Assembly (NCBI RefSeq): GCF_900095735.1
Contig: NZ_FNLO01000004.1
Span: forward strand, 124,001 to 188,000
DNA: 64,000 bases
Source of the DNA: Chitinasiproducens palmae
GTDB taxonomy: Bacteria > Pseudomonadota > Gammaproteobacteria > Burkholderiales > Burkholderiaceae
Direction: 5' to 3'
The position numbers were made by a program, and so were the translations under genes. Of the stretch, positions 1-7,878 are shown piece by piece. A model generated the notes under the pieces. The model made no database searches, had not been told where the DNA came from, and was given only the letters and a program-made list of their open reading frames with translations. Positions within the stretch are counted from its first letter, which is position 1, and each line of letters begins with the position of its first letter.

Positions 1-1
1 T

Positions 2-166
2 GTCGACTATCTGTTGCGCGTCGTGGTCAAGGATATCGACGCCTACGATGCGGTGTACAAGAAGCTGATCGCGAACACCGACCTGTCCGACGTCAGCTCC
101 AGTTTCGCGATGGAACAGATCAAGTTCACGACGGCCCTGCCGCTGCCGGTCGCGCCGGAGCGCTGA
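2..166 (+). CDS. Lrp/AsnC-family transcriptional regulator, C-terminal end (partial)
   Basis: Only the last 54 codons are present; the gene begins before the window. The translated tail ([19 protein letters not shown], ending [16 protein letters not shown]) matches the end of the ligand-binding RAM domain of Lrp/AsnC regulators, where the final strand usually reads like [12 protein letters not shown]. Members of this family bind an amino acid or related ligand as octamers and regulate nearby metabolic genes. The helix-turn-helix is outside the window, so the regulated target cannot be judged. The next gene is convergent, so they do not share a transcript. Confidence 0.85.
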   Translation, partial: VDYLLRVVVKDIDAYDAVYKKLIANTDLSDVSSSFAMEQIKFTTALPLPVAPER

Positions 167-254
167 CCGGCTCGCGCTGGCGCGCGGCTGCCCTGCGCGA
201 TCGGACGCCGGCGCACGCGCAGGTTCGGTTGACGGCCGCAGCCTCACACCACCC

Positions 255-785
255 TCAGGCCGGTTCAAAAACGCGATTCACGTGCGTGGCAAGATGGGCG
301 CCGTCGACACCGTAGACATGCAACGACACAGCGTTGCCGTCTGCCTCGTTGCCGAGCCGATGGATGTCCGCGTGTCCGGCGTCCACCACGACGGTATCGC
401 CGGCCCGGCGCAGCCGCTGTGCACGGCACCGCGGCGCGCCATCCTGCCAGCGATACAACCGCTCGGTGAGCTCGCCCCTGAGCACGACATACCCGCACCA
501 CGTCCAATGGGCGTGCACCGGGCTGTGCTGGCCCTGCCGCCAGGTGAGCAACACGATCGAGAACAGACCGGCGGGATCGAGGTACAGCGGTTCGCGGGCG
601 TACCCGCCGGCGCATCCGGCAAGCTGCGTACGTGTCAACGCCGGCGCCAGACGCTGCATGGTCGGCAGCACCGTCTGCAGGCGGGCGAGCAACTGACGCT
701 TGCCGTCACTCATTGCCTCGTTGAGCGCGTTGGCCAGTTCCGTGACGATGCGGTTGTCCGTCGTGTCTGCTTCCCATCCATGCAT
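255..785 (-). CDS. Cysteine dioxygenase-type cupin protein
   Basis: A 176-residue cupin-fold protein resembling cysteine dioxygenase type I. Visible marks are His91-x-His93 in HSPVHAHWTWCGYVVLRGEL, a following GDTVVVDAGHADIHRLGN strand and a late His156 in SLHVYG. Together these fit the three-His Fe(II) site of thiol dioxygenases (mononuclear iron, O2-dependent oxidation of a thiol to a sulfinate). The substrate cannot be read from sequence: cysteine, 3-mercaptopropionate or another thiol are possible. The ATG at 785 follows a weak GGAAAT; MSDGKR, 25 codons later, is an alternative start. It converges on the Lrp-type regulator. Confidence 0.75.
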   Translation of the reverse strand: MHGWEADTTDNRIVTELANALNEAMSDGKRQLLARLQTVLPTMQRLAPALTRTQLAGCAGGYAREPLYLDPAGLFSIVLLTWRQGQHSPVHAHWTWCGYVVLRGELTERLYRWQDGAPRCRAQRLRRAGDTVVVDAGHADIHRLGNEADGNAVSLHVYGVDGAHLATHVNRVFEPA

Positions 786-1320
786 GGCGATTTCCGCAAC
801 GTCGCGAGTTGTTCCAATCGAGCCAGTCTAAACAAGACGCGCTGGCATATGTTTCCAAAATCGCGGCCGAAAAAAAGCCGATTTGGCAAACCATCCCTGT
901 CAGCGGCGAATGCGTAGATGGCTTTTCCAATGCACTGGCCGATCGCCTCAGATGGGCTGGGCGGCGGCCACGATGGAAGCAGATACAGGGTTGCCGCGTG
1001 GCACGGGTGAGAGGTGCAAGGCTGCCCCGCGTTACTGGCGGAGCACTGACGGCAGATGAGCGGATCAGCGACCGGATGTGGTGACGGCGCGCTCGGATCG
1101 CAAGCATGACTGAGCAGTCCAGGCAAGACGGCGAGCGTCGGCAAAGGGGCATCGGCAGTCGGATGCCTGGCACGCGTCGCTCGCCCGCAACACGTCTCGC
1201 AAGCGCGGATGCCGTGGCGCGTTTTCTCCTGCTAGGCTGGCGACGCCCAGCACGGTAAATCGGCCTCGCGGGCGGCGCTTTCGACGCGCACGGATGCTTC
1301 CAAGCTGGGCGGAACCGGAC
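786..1320. other. Intergenic region, no gene recognised
   Basis: About 535 bases between the start of the minus-strand dioxygenase and the plus-strand phosphatase. Open frames cross it on both strands, but their translations are Arg/Ser/Pro-rich with no recognisable domain and look like high-G+C shadows. It should hold the divergent promoters; no convincing -35/-10 pair was found. Confidence 0.5.
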
Positions 1321-2298
1321 ATGAAGAATACCAAGACCATGCTGCATCGCTGGCGCGCGGCGTCCAGCGCGTGGACCGACACGTCGGCCTTACCGGCGGC
1401 CTTACCGGCGGCCTTAATGTCGTCTGCCCCGTCGTCTGCCCCGTCGTCTGCCCCGTCGTCTGCCCCGTCGTCTGTAACGTCGTCTGTAACGTCGTCTGTA
1501 ACGTCGTCTGTAACGTCGCCCCTGTCGTCGATGCTATCGCGCACGCCTGGCCGGCTTGCAGCGCGCGCGCCGCGGACGCGCGAGCGCTGGCGGACACGGG
1601 CCTTCGCCCTGTGCGTCGCGCTGAGCGCCTGCTTCGCGCCGACGCTTTCGGCGACCGCGCAGGCCGCAACGCAGACCATCGTGCTGTTGCGCCATGCCGA
1701 AAAACCGCTCGCCGCGGACGGCCAGGCGGCGCTGCCCGGTCTCGGCCAGCTGACCTGTACCGGCTTGCAACGTGCGCGGCAATTGCCAGGCGTGCTGATC
1801 GGCCGCTTCGGCCGTCCCGATTACGTGTTTTCGCTCGATCCGGCCGGCCAGGTCGGCGATTACCGGAATGCCGCCGACCAGGAGCAATACTATTACTACG
1901 TGCGCCCGTTGATGACGATCCAGCCGACCGCGATCAAGGCGGGGCGTGCGGTGAACGTCGGCATCAGCTTTGCCGACGCCGGCAATCCGGACTTCGAACT
2001 GGCGGCGAAGCTGTCGACCTTGTCGAACGACAGCACGACGTTCGTCGCCTGGGAACACAACAACATCCAGGGACAACTCGTGCAGGACATCTTCGAGGTG
2101 TTCGGCTTCCTGCCCCAGGCCGCCGCCGGTCAGTACGACATCCCGAAAGTGTGGACCTTCGCGAACCGTCCGTCCTGGCCCAACGCGGATTTCACGCGGA
2201 TGTACGTGATCCGCATCAACACGGACGCGAGCGGCAACAAAACGCTGTCGTTCACGAAGCAGGACCAGGGGATCACGCCGACGAACGTCTGCCCGTAA
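1321..2298 (+). CDS. Histidine phosphatase family protein with repeat-encoded N-terminus
   Basis: Histidine-phosphatase (phosphoglycerate-mutase-like) fold. The active-site motif LLRHAEKPL is near residues 122-130, and a second candidate catalytic His lies in FVAWEHNNIQ (His246). Start is uncertain. ATG 1321 follows GGGCGGA and gives 325 residues, but places a likely signal peptide (TRAFALCVALSACFAPTLSATAQA region) about 90 residues in. ATG 1531 puts that signal peptide at the N-terminus (255 residues) but has no visible ribosome site. The first 70 codons of the longer form are a Ser/Ala/Pro/Val/Thr repeat encoded by 12-base units. The product is probably periplasmic; its substrate is unknown. 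A degenerate paralogue follows at once. Confidence 0.75.
   Translation: MKNTKTMLHRWRAASSAWTDTSALPAALPAALMSSAPSSAPSSAPSSAPSSVTSSVTSSVTSSVTSPLSSMLSRTPGRLAARAPRTRERWRTRAFALCVALSACFAPTLSATAQAATQTIVLLRHAEKPLAADGQAALPGLGQLTCTGLQRARQLPGVLIGRFGRPDYVFSLDPAGQVGDYRNAADQEQYYYYVRPLMTIQPTAIKAGRAVNVGISFADAGNPDFELAAKLSTLSNDSTTFVAWEHNNIQGQLVQDIFEVFGFLPQAAAGQYDIPKVWTFANRPSWPNADFTRMYVIRINTDASGNKTLSFTKQDQGITPTNVCP
1419..1514 (+). repeat. Eight 12-bp tandem repeats (4x GTCGTCTGCCCC, 4x GTCGTCTGTAAC)
   Basis: Four perfect copies of GTCGTCTGCCCC are followed by four perfect copies of GTCGTCTGTAAC. Two copies of another 12-mer, GGCCTTACCGGC, lie just upstream at 1386-1409. Because the unit is a multiple of three, copy-number change would alter protein length, or the length of an untranslated leader, without a frameshift. 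Confidence 0.95.
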
Positions 2299-2381
2299 GA
2301 CCAGACGCGCACGCCTCCACTGCAAACGACGCCCGCGACACGCTGCGCAGGCCCGCTTCAAGGTCCCGACACTTCACGCTC

Positions 2382-3143
2382 ATGCCAACGCTCAACCGTA
2401 ACCTGGCTGCCACCGCGCTGCTGGCGCTGTCCACGCTGCTGGTCGCCGCCTGCGGCGGTAGTTCGACGTCGATCGACAATCCGACTCCCACTCCCTCTCC
2501 GACGCCAACACCCACACCCACGCCGACGCCGACGCCGACGCCCACGCCCACGCCAACGCCAACGCCGACCGGGCAAGTCGAAACGATCGTGTTCGTCCGC
2601 GATGCGGAGTCAGCGGCGCAGGGCCTGGGTCAGTTGAGCTGCACCGGCCTGAACCGCGCCTATGCGCTGCCGGCCGCGATCCGCAGCAAGTACGGTGCGA
2701 TTGCTGCCGTCCTCGCGCCCGATCCGCATCTGACGCAGATCACCGAAGCCGGCGGCACCTACGACTATCTGCGGCCATTGACGACGGTCGAGCCGGCGGC
2801 GATCAGCGCCGGCCTGCCGGTCAACCCGCCGTTCACGACCACGCACTCGTCGGCACCCTATTACGGCTACACGGACAACGCCCGCCTCGTTGCGCAAGTG
2901 AGTCAGTCCGACTACGTCGCGTCGACGGTGCTGGTTGGCTGGGATGCGGGGCAGATCGCCACCGCGACACGCGCGCTGCTGACCGCCAACGGCGGCGATG
3001 CCAGCCAGGTGCCGGACTGGACAAGCGGAGACTACGACAGCGTCTACGTGGTGCGGGTGACGACACCGTCGGAGGGCACGCCGACGTCGACCTTCAGCCA
3101 CGATACGCTCGGCTTGACGGGACTATCGGCCGAATGCGATTGA
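2382..3143 (+). CDS. Lipoprotein of the histidine phosphatase fold lacking both catalytic histidines
   Basis: 253 residues. It has a lipoprotein signal with lipobox LVAAC (Cys24), then a Pro-Thr linker (about residues 34-63), then a domain clearly paralogous to the preceding protein: shared LGQLSCTGLNRA, YDYLRPLTTVEPAAI and the DSVYVVRV end. The active-site RHAE of the neighbour is RDAE here (Arg73-Asp74), and its WEHNNI is WDAGQI, so both His positions are changed. It is probably a non-catalytic, membrane-anchored surface or periplasmic protein. The gap of 83 bases from its paralogue suggests one transcript. A binding or structural role is an inference. Confidence 0.8.
   Translation: MPTLNRNLAATALLALSTLLVAACGGSSTSIDNPTPTPSPTPTPTPTPTPTPTPTPTPTPTPTGQVETIVFVRDAESAAQGLGQLSCTGLNRAYALPAAIRSKYGAIAAVLAPDPHLTQITEAGGTYDYLRPLTTVEPAAISAGLPVNPPFTTTHSSAPYYGYTDNARLVAQVSQSDYVASTVLVGWDAGQIATATRALLTANGGDASQVPDWTSGDYDSVYVVRVTTPSEGTPTSTFSHDTLGLTGLSAECD
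2481..2570 (+). repeat. Pro-Thr codon repeat (lipoprotein linker)
   Basis: About 30 alternating CCN and ACN codons form a (Pro-Thr)n linker between the lipidated N-terminus and the phosphatase-like domain. Such linkers are extended and commonly lift a domain off the membrane. Confidence 0.9.
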
Positions 3144-3250
3144 AGCGCGGTGGCACGGCGAGGCGGCCGATTACCGTCCCCGCTGCAATCCGAAGTCAGC
3201 CCACGCCGCGTTCCTGAAGCGGCGACGGAAGCCGGTGCCCGCTGACGGCA

Positions 3251-4078
3251 TCAACCGAAGCTGTAGGCCGACAGTTGCAGCGCACCGACGCGCTCGCTGA
3301 ACAAGGTCCGGCCGGCATCGTCACCGGCGGCCCCGGCGGCCACCATCAGCGGCAGAAGATGTTCCTCGCGCGGATGTGCGAAGCGCGCGGCGGGCGCGGC
3401 TGCCCACTCTCGCAAACGTGCGTTGCGCTGCGCGGCGGTGGGCGCGCCGACGGTCTCGCCCAGCCAGTCGTCGAACACTTTCGACGCATCGCGGCCGGCC
3501 TCGCCGAATGCGCGCAGATTGTGATAACTCATCCCGCTGCCCACGATCAGCACATTGTCGTCGCGCAGCGGCGCGAGCGCGGCGCCGATCGCCAAGTGTT
3601 CCGCCGGGTCCAGCCCTTCACGCAGCGACATCTGCACGACTGGCACGTCGGCATCCGGGAAGATCAGCTTGAACGGGATGAAGACGCCGTGGTCCAGGCC
3701 ACGTTCGCCGTCGGTAGCGCACGGGAAGCCCGCCTCGCCAAGCAGCGTGGCGACCTGCGCGGCCAGCGTCGGCGAGCCGGGCGCCGGATAAGTCAGGCGG
3801 TACGTGTGTTCCGGAAAGCCGTAGTAGTCGAAATACAGCGGCGGCGCGGCAGCCGTATTGACCGTCACGCGCGGCGTCTCCCAGTGACCGGATACCACCA
3901 GCACCGCGCGCGGACGGGCCGGCAGGCCGCCTGCGATCTGCTCCAGGAAGGCTTGCAGCCGATGCCAGGTATCGGCCGGACCACGCGTCCACTCCATGAA
4001 AAAGCAGGGTCCGCCGCCGTGAGGAATGAACCAGGTCGGCTGGCGCACTGGCTGGGCTGGCAGATCGGGACGTTCCAT
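3251..4078 (-). CDS. LigB/DODA-type extradiol dioxygenase (YgiD family)
   Basis: 275 residues. FIPHGGGPCFF at the N-terminus supplies the first metal-binding His, VVSGHWETPRVTVN the second, and GSGMSYHNLRAFG the later conserved His. This is the pattern of class III (LigB-fold) zinc or iron dioxygenases such as E. coli YgiD, which cleaves the catechol ring of L-DOPA. An upstream GTG at 4111 would add 11 residues; the ATG at 4078 has GAGAAAG before it and begins where family members begin. The physiological catechol is unknown. It is divergent from the AhpD-like gene, with about 165 bases of shared promoter space. Confidence 0.85.
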   Translation of the reverse strand: MERPDLPAQPVRQPTWFIPHGGGPCFFMEWTRGPADTWHRLQAFLEQIAGGLPARPRAVLVVSGHWETPRVTVNTAAAPPLYFDYYGFPEHTYRLTYPAPGSPTLAAQVATLLGEAGFPCATDGERGLDHGVFIPFKLIFPDADVPVVQMSLREGLDPAEHLAIGAALAPLRDDNVLIVGSGMSYHNLRAFGEAGRDASKVFDDWLGETVGAPTAAQRNARLREWAAAPAARFAHPREEHLLPLMVAAGAAGDDAGRTLFSERVGALQLSAYSFG

Positions 4079-4244
4079 CGGCTTTCTCGCATCGAAGACG
4101 GGCGCCGCCACTGTAGCGCGTTGCGCGGCGCCGTGCAGGGACCGCTCCCGATATACGCGAGGGGCAGAAGCTCATGACCAATGACTAGTGGGACAAAGCG
4201 GCGGAATCGGGCACCATACTGATTTGCCCAATTCCGAGATAACG

Positions 4245-4814
4245 ATGAGCCGTCTTCCGCTAGTCGACGCGAACAGCGCCCCGGCGGCCAGCAAGCCGCT
4301 GGTCGAGCAGGTGCAACGCAACAACGGCTTCCTGCCGAATCTGGTCGCCACGCTGGCCAACGCCCCTGCCGCGCTGGAAGCCTATCTGACCGTCGGCGAG
4401 ATCAACAGCCGCAGCGGCCTGACCCTGGCCGAACGCGAGGCGGTGCAGATCACCGCCGCCGGCATCCACGGCTGCGGCTTCTGCGTCGCCGGCCATTCCA
4501 AGATCGCCACCCTGAAGGCGCAACTCGACGCCCCGGTCGTCACCGCACTGCGTGACGGCACCGCCGTGCCCGACGCGCGGCTGGAAGCGGTCGCGGTGTT
4601 TACGCGTGCGGTGATCGCTCACCGCGGCGCGGTGCCCGACGATGCGCTCGCTGCGTTCCGCGCCGCTGGCTTCAGCGACGCAAACGCGCTGGAGGTGGTG
4701 CTTGGCGTGAGCCTGGCGACACTCTGCAATTTCGCGAACAACCTCGCCGGCAACGATCTGAACCCCGAACTGGCCTCGTTCGCGTGGCACGGACTGGCGG
4801 CGGCCCAGGCATGA
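4245..4814 (+). CDS. AhpD-like carboxymuconolactone decarboxylase family protein
   Basis: 189 residues of the CMD/AhpD fold. The signature is EREAVQITAAGIHGCGFCVAGHS, split here as the conserved Glu (near residue 65) and Cys77-x2-Cys80-x3-His84. In AhpD this is a thiol redox relay that reduces a peroxiredoxin. The enzyme could therefore be a peroxidase or a thiol-disulfide partner of the flavoprotein next door. ATG 4245 is chosen because the sequence aligns from MSRLPLVD; a longer in-frame start at 4188 adds unrelated residues. The stop overlaps the next start as ATGA, so it is the first gene of a five-gene operon. Confidence 0.85.
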   Translation: MSRLPLVDANSAPAASKPLVEQVQRNNGFLPNLVATLANAPAALEAYLTVGEINSRSGLTLAEREAVQITAAGIHGCGFCVAGHSKIATLKAQLDAPVVTALRDGTAVPDARLEAVAVFTRAVIAHRGAVPDDALAAFRAAGFSDANALEVVLGVSLATLCNFANNLAGNDLNPELASFAWHGLAAAQA

Positions 4815-5893
4815 GCGCAACGCTCGAGTCCTGGCTCGACACGCATGCGCAGGCGCTGGATGCCGGCACGGGTCCCAGCGACGAAGTGTTGTCGCGCCTT
4901 GCCGCCGCCCGTCTGCCGGGCATCGGCGTGCCGCGCGAACTCGGCGGCGAAGGCGGCACGGTACGCGATGCGATCGAGGCGATCGCCGCGGTCGCGGCGC
5001 GCTCGCTGACCGTCGCGTTCATGCTGTGGGGTCACCGTGCCTTCATCAGCTACGTCCAGGCCAGCCCCAACGCGGCGCTGCGCGAGACGGTGCTGCGGCG
5101 TTTGATCGCGGGCGAGCTGGCCGGCGCCACCGGCCTTTCGAACGCGATGAAGTTCCTGTCGGGTATCGAATCGCTGGCCGTGCTTGCCGCGCCGGGCGGC
5201 AATGCCGCCGCCGGCTGGCGCCTGGACGGCCAATTGCCGTGGGTCACCAATCTCCGTCCCGAAGGCTTCATCGTCGCGGCCGCCGTGCAGCATGACGAAG
5301 CCGACGGCGGCGTCTCGATATTCGCGCTGCCCAGCGACGCGCCCGGCGTGACACGCAGCCCGGATCTCGATCTGATCGCACTGCGCGGCAGCCATACGGC
5401 CGCGATCGCCATCGAGCGTGTCGAACTCGGACCCGAATGGCTGCTGCATGACACCGCGCGGGCGTACCTGCCGGCGATCCGGCCGGCGTTTCTCGGGCTG
5501 CAGTGCGGTCTGGCGATCGGGCTGGCCCGGCGCAGCCTGGAGCAGGCGTCGCGGGCCCGCAGCGCGGCCGAAGGCGTGCTGCGCGAGACGGTGGACGCGC
5601 TGCGCGGGCGCCTCGACAGCGTCGTCGCCGCCCTCTACGCGGGCATCGCGGACGGCAGTTTCGCGAGCAACGCGGTGCCGCTGTTCGAGCAGCGCATCGC
5701 GCTGGCCGGCATCGCGCAGGAGGCGGTCGAAGCCGAGCTGCAGGCCAGCGGCGGCCGCGGTTACTTGCGCGAGAGCGGCGCCGATTTCGCGCGCCGCTGG
5801 CGGGAAGCGGCGTTCCTGCCGATCGTCACGCCCAGCCTGCTGCAACTTCGCACCGAACTCGCGCGCCACGCGGCGCGCACGGAGCGCGCATGA
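4811..5893 (+). CDS. Acyl-CoA dehydrogenase family flavoprotein (organosulfur-associated)
   Basis: 360 residues. The acyl-CoA dehydrogenase fold is seen in the helical N-terminus (LPGIGVPRELGGEGGTV), the middle beta domain (GATGLSNAMKFLSG, GWRLDGQLPWVTNL) and the C-terminal helices ending in ASGGRGYLRES, with the final GG motif typical of the family. The full length is slightly short of the usual 380-400. Relatives in ABC sulfonate/taurine transport clusters (SfnC/DszC-type) use reduced flavin and O2 to attack carbon-sulfur compounds rather than dehydrogenating acyl-CoA. That role fits the context but is inferred. It overlaps both neighbours by ATGA. Confidence 0.8.
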   Translation: MSATLESWLDTHAQALDAGTGPSDEVLSRLAAARLPGIGVPRELGGEGGTVRDAIEAIAAVAARSLTVAFMLWGHRAFISYVQASPNAALRETVLRRLIAGELAGATGLSNAMKFLSGIESLAVLAAPGGNAAAGWRLDGQLPWVTNLRPEGFIVAAAVQHDEADGGVSIFALPSDAPGVTRSPDLDLIALRGSHTAAIAIERVELGPEWLLHDTARAYLPAIRPAFLGLQCGLAIGLARRSLEQASRARSAAEGVLRETVDALRGRLDSVVAALYAGIADGSFASNAVPLFEQRIALAGIAQEAVEAELQASGGRGYLRESGADFARRWREAAFLPIVTPSLLQLRTELARHAARTERA

Positions 5894-6681
5894 CCAGCGC
5901 GCTTTCGGCAAGCGACATCGGACTCAGCTACGACACGCCCGGCGGTCCGCTGGAGGTGCTGGCCCGTGTCACGCTCGAGGTGGCGGCCGGCGAGCTGGTC
6001 TCGATTCTCGGCCCGAGCGGATCGGGCAAATCCAGCCTGCTGCGCGTCTTGGCCGGATTGCAGCCGGCCACGCGCGGCACGGTCACGCTGGGCGACGCGA
6101 CGCTGACCGGTCCGGACTGGCGCGTGGCGCTGGCGTTCCAGGACCCGTGCCTGCTGCCGTGGCTCAGCGTCGAAAAGAATGTCGGCTTCGGACTGGACTT
6201 CGCGCGTCAGCCGCGGACCAGCGCGGCCGAACGACGGGCGCGCGTCGATACGGCGCTGCACGCGGTCGGTCTCGACCATGCCCGCCACCGTCATCCGGAC
6301 CAACTCTCGGGCGGCATGGCGCAGCGCGCCGCGCTCGCGCGCTGCGTGGCGCGCCGCCCGCAGGTGTTGCTGCTCGACGAACCGTTCGGCGCACTCGACG
6401 AAATCACGCGCGAAGCGATGCAGGCGTTGCTGCTCGACCTGGTCGCCGAGACACGCGCCGCGACGGTGCTGGTCACGCATGACATCGACGAGGCGCTGAT
6501 CGTCTCCGACCGGATCGTGCTGCTCGGCCGGCAGGGACGACTTGCCGGCAGCTGGACCTTGCAGGACCAACGCCCACGCGACCCGGCCAGCGCCAGCTTC
6601 GCATCGCTGCGGGCCGACATCGTCACGGTAATGCGTGAAACGATGCATGCTTCGCCCTCTCCGCTTCCTTTGGCTTCCTGA
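5890..6681 (+). CDS. ABC transporter ATP-binding protein (SsuB/TauB type)
   Basis: 263 residues. Walker A GPSGSGKSS (41-49), Q-loop AFQDPCLLPW (83-92), signature LSGGMAQR (140-147), Walker B VLLLDEPFGALD (160-171) and the switch VLVTHDIDEA. The phrase FQDPCLLPWLSV is characteristic of nitrate/sulfonate/taurine importers. It energises uptake together with the binding protein and permease that follow. The start overlaps the flavoprotein stop (ATGA), and a gap of 6 bases follows before the binding protein. Confidence 0.92.
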   Translation: MTSALSASDIGLSYDTPGGPLEVLARVTLEVAAGELVSILGPSGSGKSSLLRVLAGLQPATRGTVTLGDATLTGPDWRVALAFQDPCLLPWLSVEKNVGFGLDFARQPRTSAAERRARVDTALHAVGLDHARHRHPDQLSGGMAQRAALARCVARRPQVLLLDEPFGALDEITREAMQALLLDLVAETRAATVLVTHDIDEALIVSDRIVLLGRQGRLAGSWTLQDQRPRDPASASFASLRADIVTVMRETMHASPSPLPLAS

Positions 6682-6687
6682 ACCCCC

Positions 6688-7878
6688 ATGTGCAATGTTC
6701 CGATGAGCCGACGCGAGTGGCTCAAGCTCGCCTCTCTGTTCACCGCGACCGGCGCCGCGCCGCTGCTTGCGGCCGGCGAGGCGCGCGCCGCCGCTGAAAC
6801 CGATCCGACCGTTCGCATCGGCTATCTGCCGATCACCGACGCCGCGCCGCTGCTGGTCGCGCACAACAACGGCTATTTCGATACCGACGGCCTGAAGTCG
6901 GTCAAGCCGGTGATGCTGCGCAGCTGGGCGCAATTGATCGAGGCCTTCCTGTCCGGCCAGGTCAACGTGGTGCACCTGCTCTCGCCGATGACGGTGTGGG
7001 CGCGCTTCGGCTCGCGGGCGCCGGCCAAGGTGGTGGCGTGGAACCACGTGAACGGCTCTGCGCTGACGGTGACGCCGGACATCAACGCGATCGGCGATCT
7101 GGCGGGCAAGACCGTCGCAATCCCGTTCTGGTACTCGATCCACAACGTCGTGCTGCAGGACATGCTGCGCGCGCACAAGCTCGTGCCGGTCAGCCGCCCC
7201 GAAGGCGCGCTGGCCGCGAACGAAGTGCGCCTGGTCGTGATGGCGCCGGCCGACATGCCGCCGGCGCTCGCGTCGAAGCGCATCGCCGGCTTCATCGTGG
7301 CCGAGCCGTTCAACGCGGCCGCCGAAATCCTGAAGGTCGGCAAGATCCTGCGCTTCACCGGCGATGTCTGGCGCGACCACGCCTGCTGCACGGTGTTCAT
7401 GCAGGAACGCGACCTGAACGGCCGGCCGGAATGGTCGCAGAAGGTCGTCGACGGCATCGTCAAGGCGCAGCGCTGGACCCGTGATCACCGGGCCGAGGCA
7501 GCGCAGTTGCTGTCGAAAGACGGCAAGAACCATTACACGCCGCACCCCGAAGCCACGCTGGGCCGGGTGCTGGTGCCGTCGGCCGAGCTGGAGGGCAGCT
7601 ATCTTGGCTCGCGCGCGATCACGCATCCGAACTGGCACGAAAAGCGGATCGATTTTCAACCGTATCCGTTCCCCAGCTATACCGAAACCCTGGTCGGCCG
7701 CCTGAAGCAGACGCTGGTCGAAGGCAATACCCAGTTCCTGCAAAACCTGGATCCGGCCAAGGCCGCGCGCGAGCTGGTCGACGACCGCTTCGTCAAGCGC
7801 AGCATCGCAGCCAACGGCGGCATGGCGGCGTTCGGCCTGACCGAAGCCTTCACGCGCAAGGAAGAAATCGTTGTCTGA
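6688..7878 (+). CDS. ABC transporter substrate-binding protein (NitT/TauT family, Tat-exported)
   Basis: 396 residues. The N-terminus MSRREWLKLASLF carries a twin-arginine motif (RREWLK) with a hydrophobic stretch and an AxA site (GEARAAAE), indicating Tat export to the periplasm. The mature part begins VRIGYLPITDAAPLLVAHNNGYF, as in NMT1/SsuA/TauA-like proteins, and has the interdomain sequence NAIGDLAGKTVAIPF. A shorter start at Met6 (6703) is equally plausible. The ligand is probably an aliphatic sulfonate, sulfonamide or similar small anion, judged only from the neighbouring flavoprotein. It overlaps the permease start by 8 bases. Confidence 0.88.
   Translation: MCNVPMSRREWLKLASLFTATGAAPLLAAGEARAAAETDPTVRIGYLPITDAAPLLVAHNNGYFDTDGLKSVKPVMLRSWAQLIEAFLSGQVNVVHLLSPMTVWARFGSRAPAKVVAWNHVNGSALTVTPDINAIGDLAGKTVAIPFWYSIHNVVLQDMLRAHKLVPVSRPEGALAANEVRLVVMAPADMPPALASKRIAGFIVAEPFNAAAEILKVGKILRFTGDVWRDHACCTVFMQERDLNGRPEWSQKVVDGIVKAQRWTRDHRAEAAQLLSKDGKNHYTPHPEATLGRVLVPSAELEGSYLGSRAITHPNWHEKRIDFQPYPFPSYTETLVGRLKQTLVEGNTQFLQNLDPAKAARELVDDRFVKRSIAANGGMAAFGLTEAFTRKEEIVV

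Noticed and set aside
1371-3143. A single 590-codon frame joining the first phosphatase region to the lipoprotein
   Set aside because: Over the first gene it is out of frame with the recognisable phosphatase; only its end coincides with the lipoprotein, which has its own start and lipobox.
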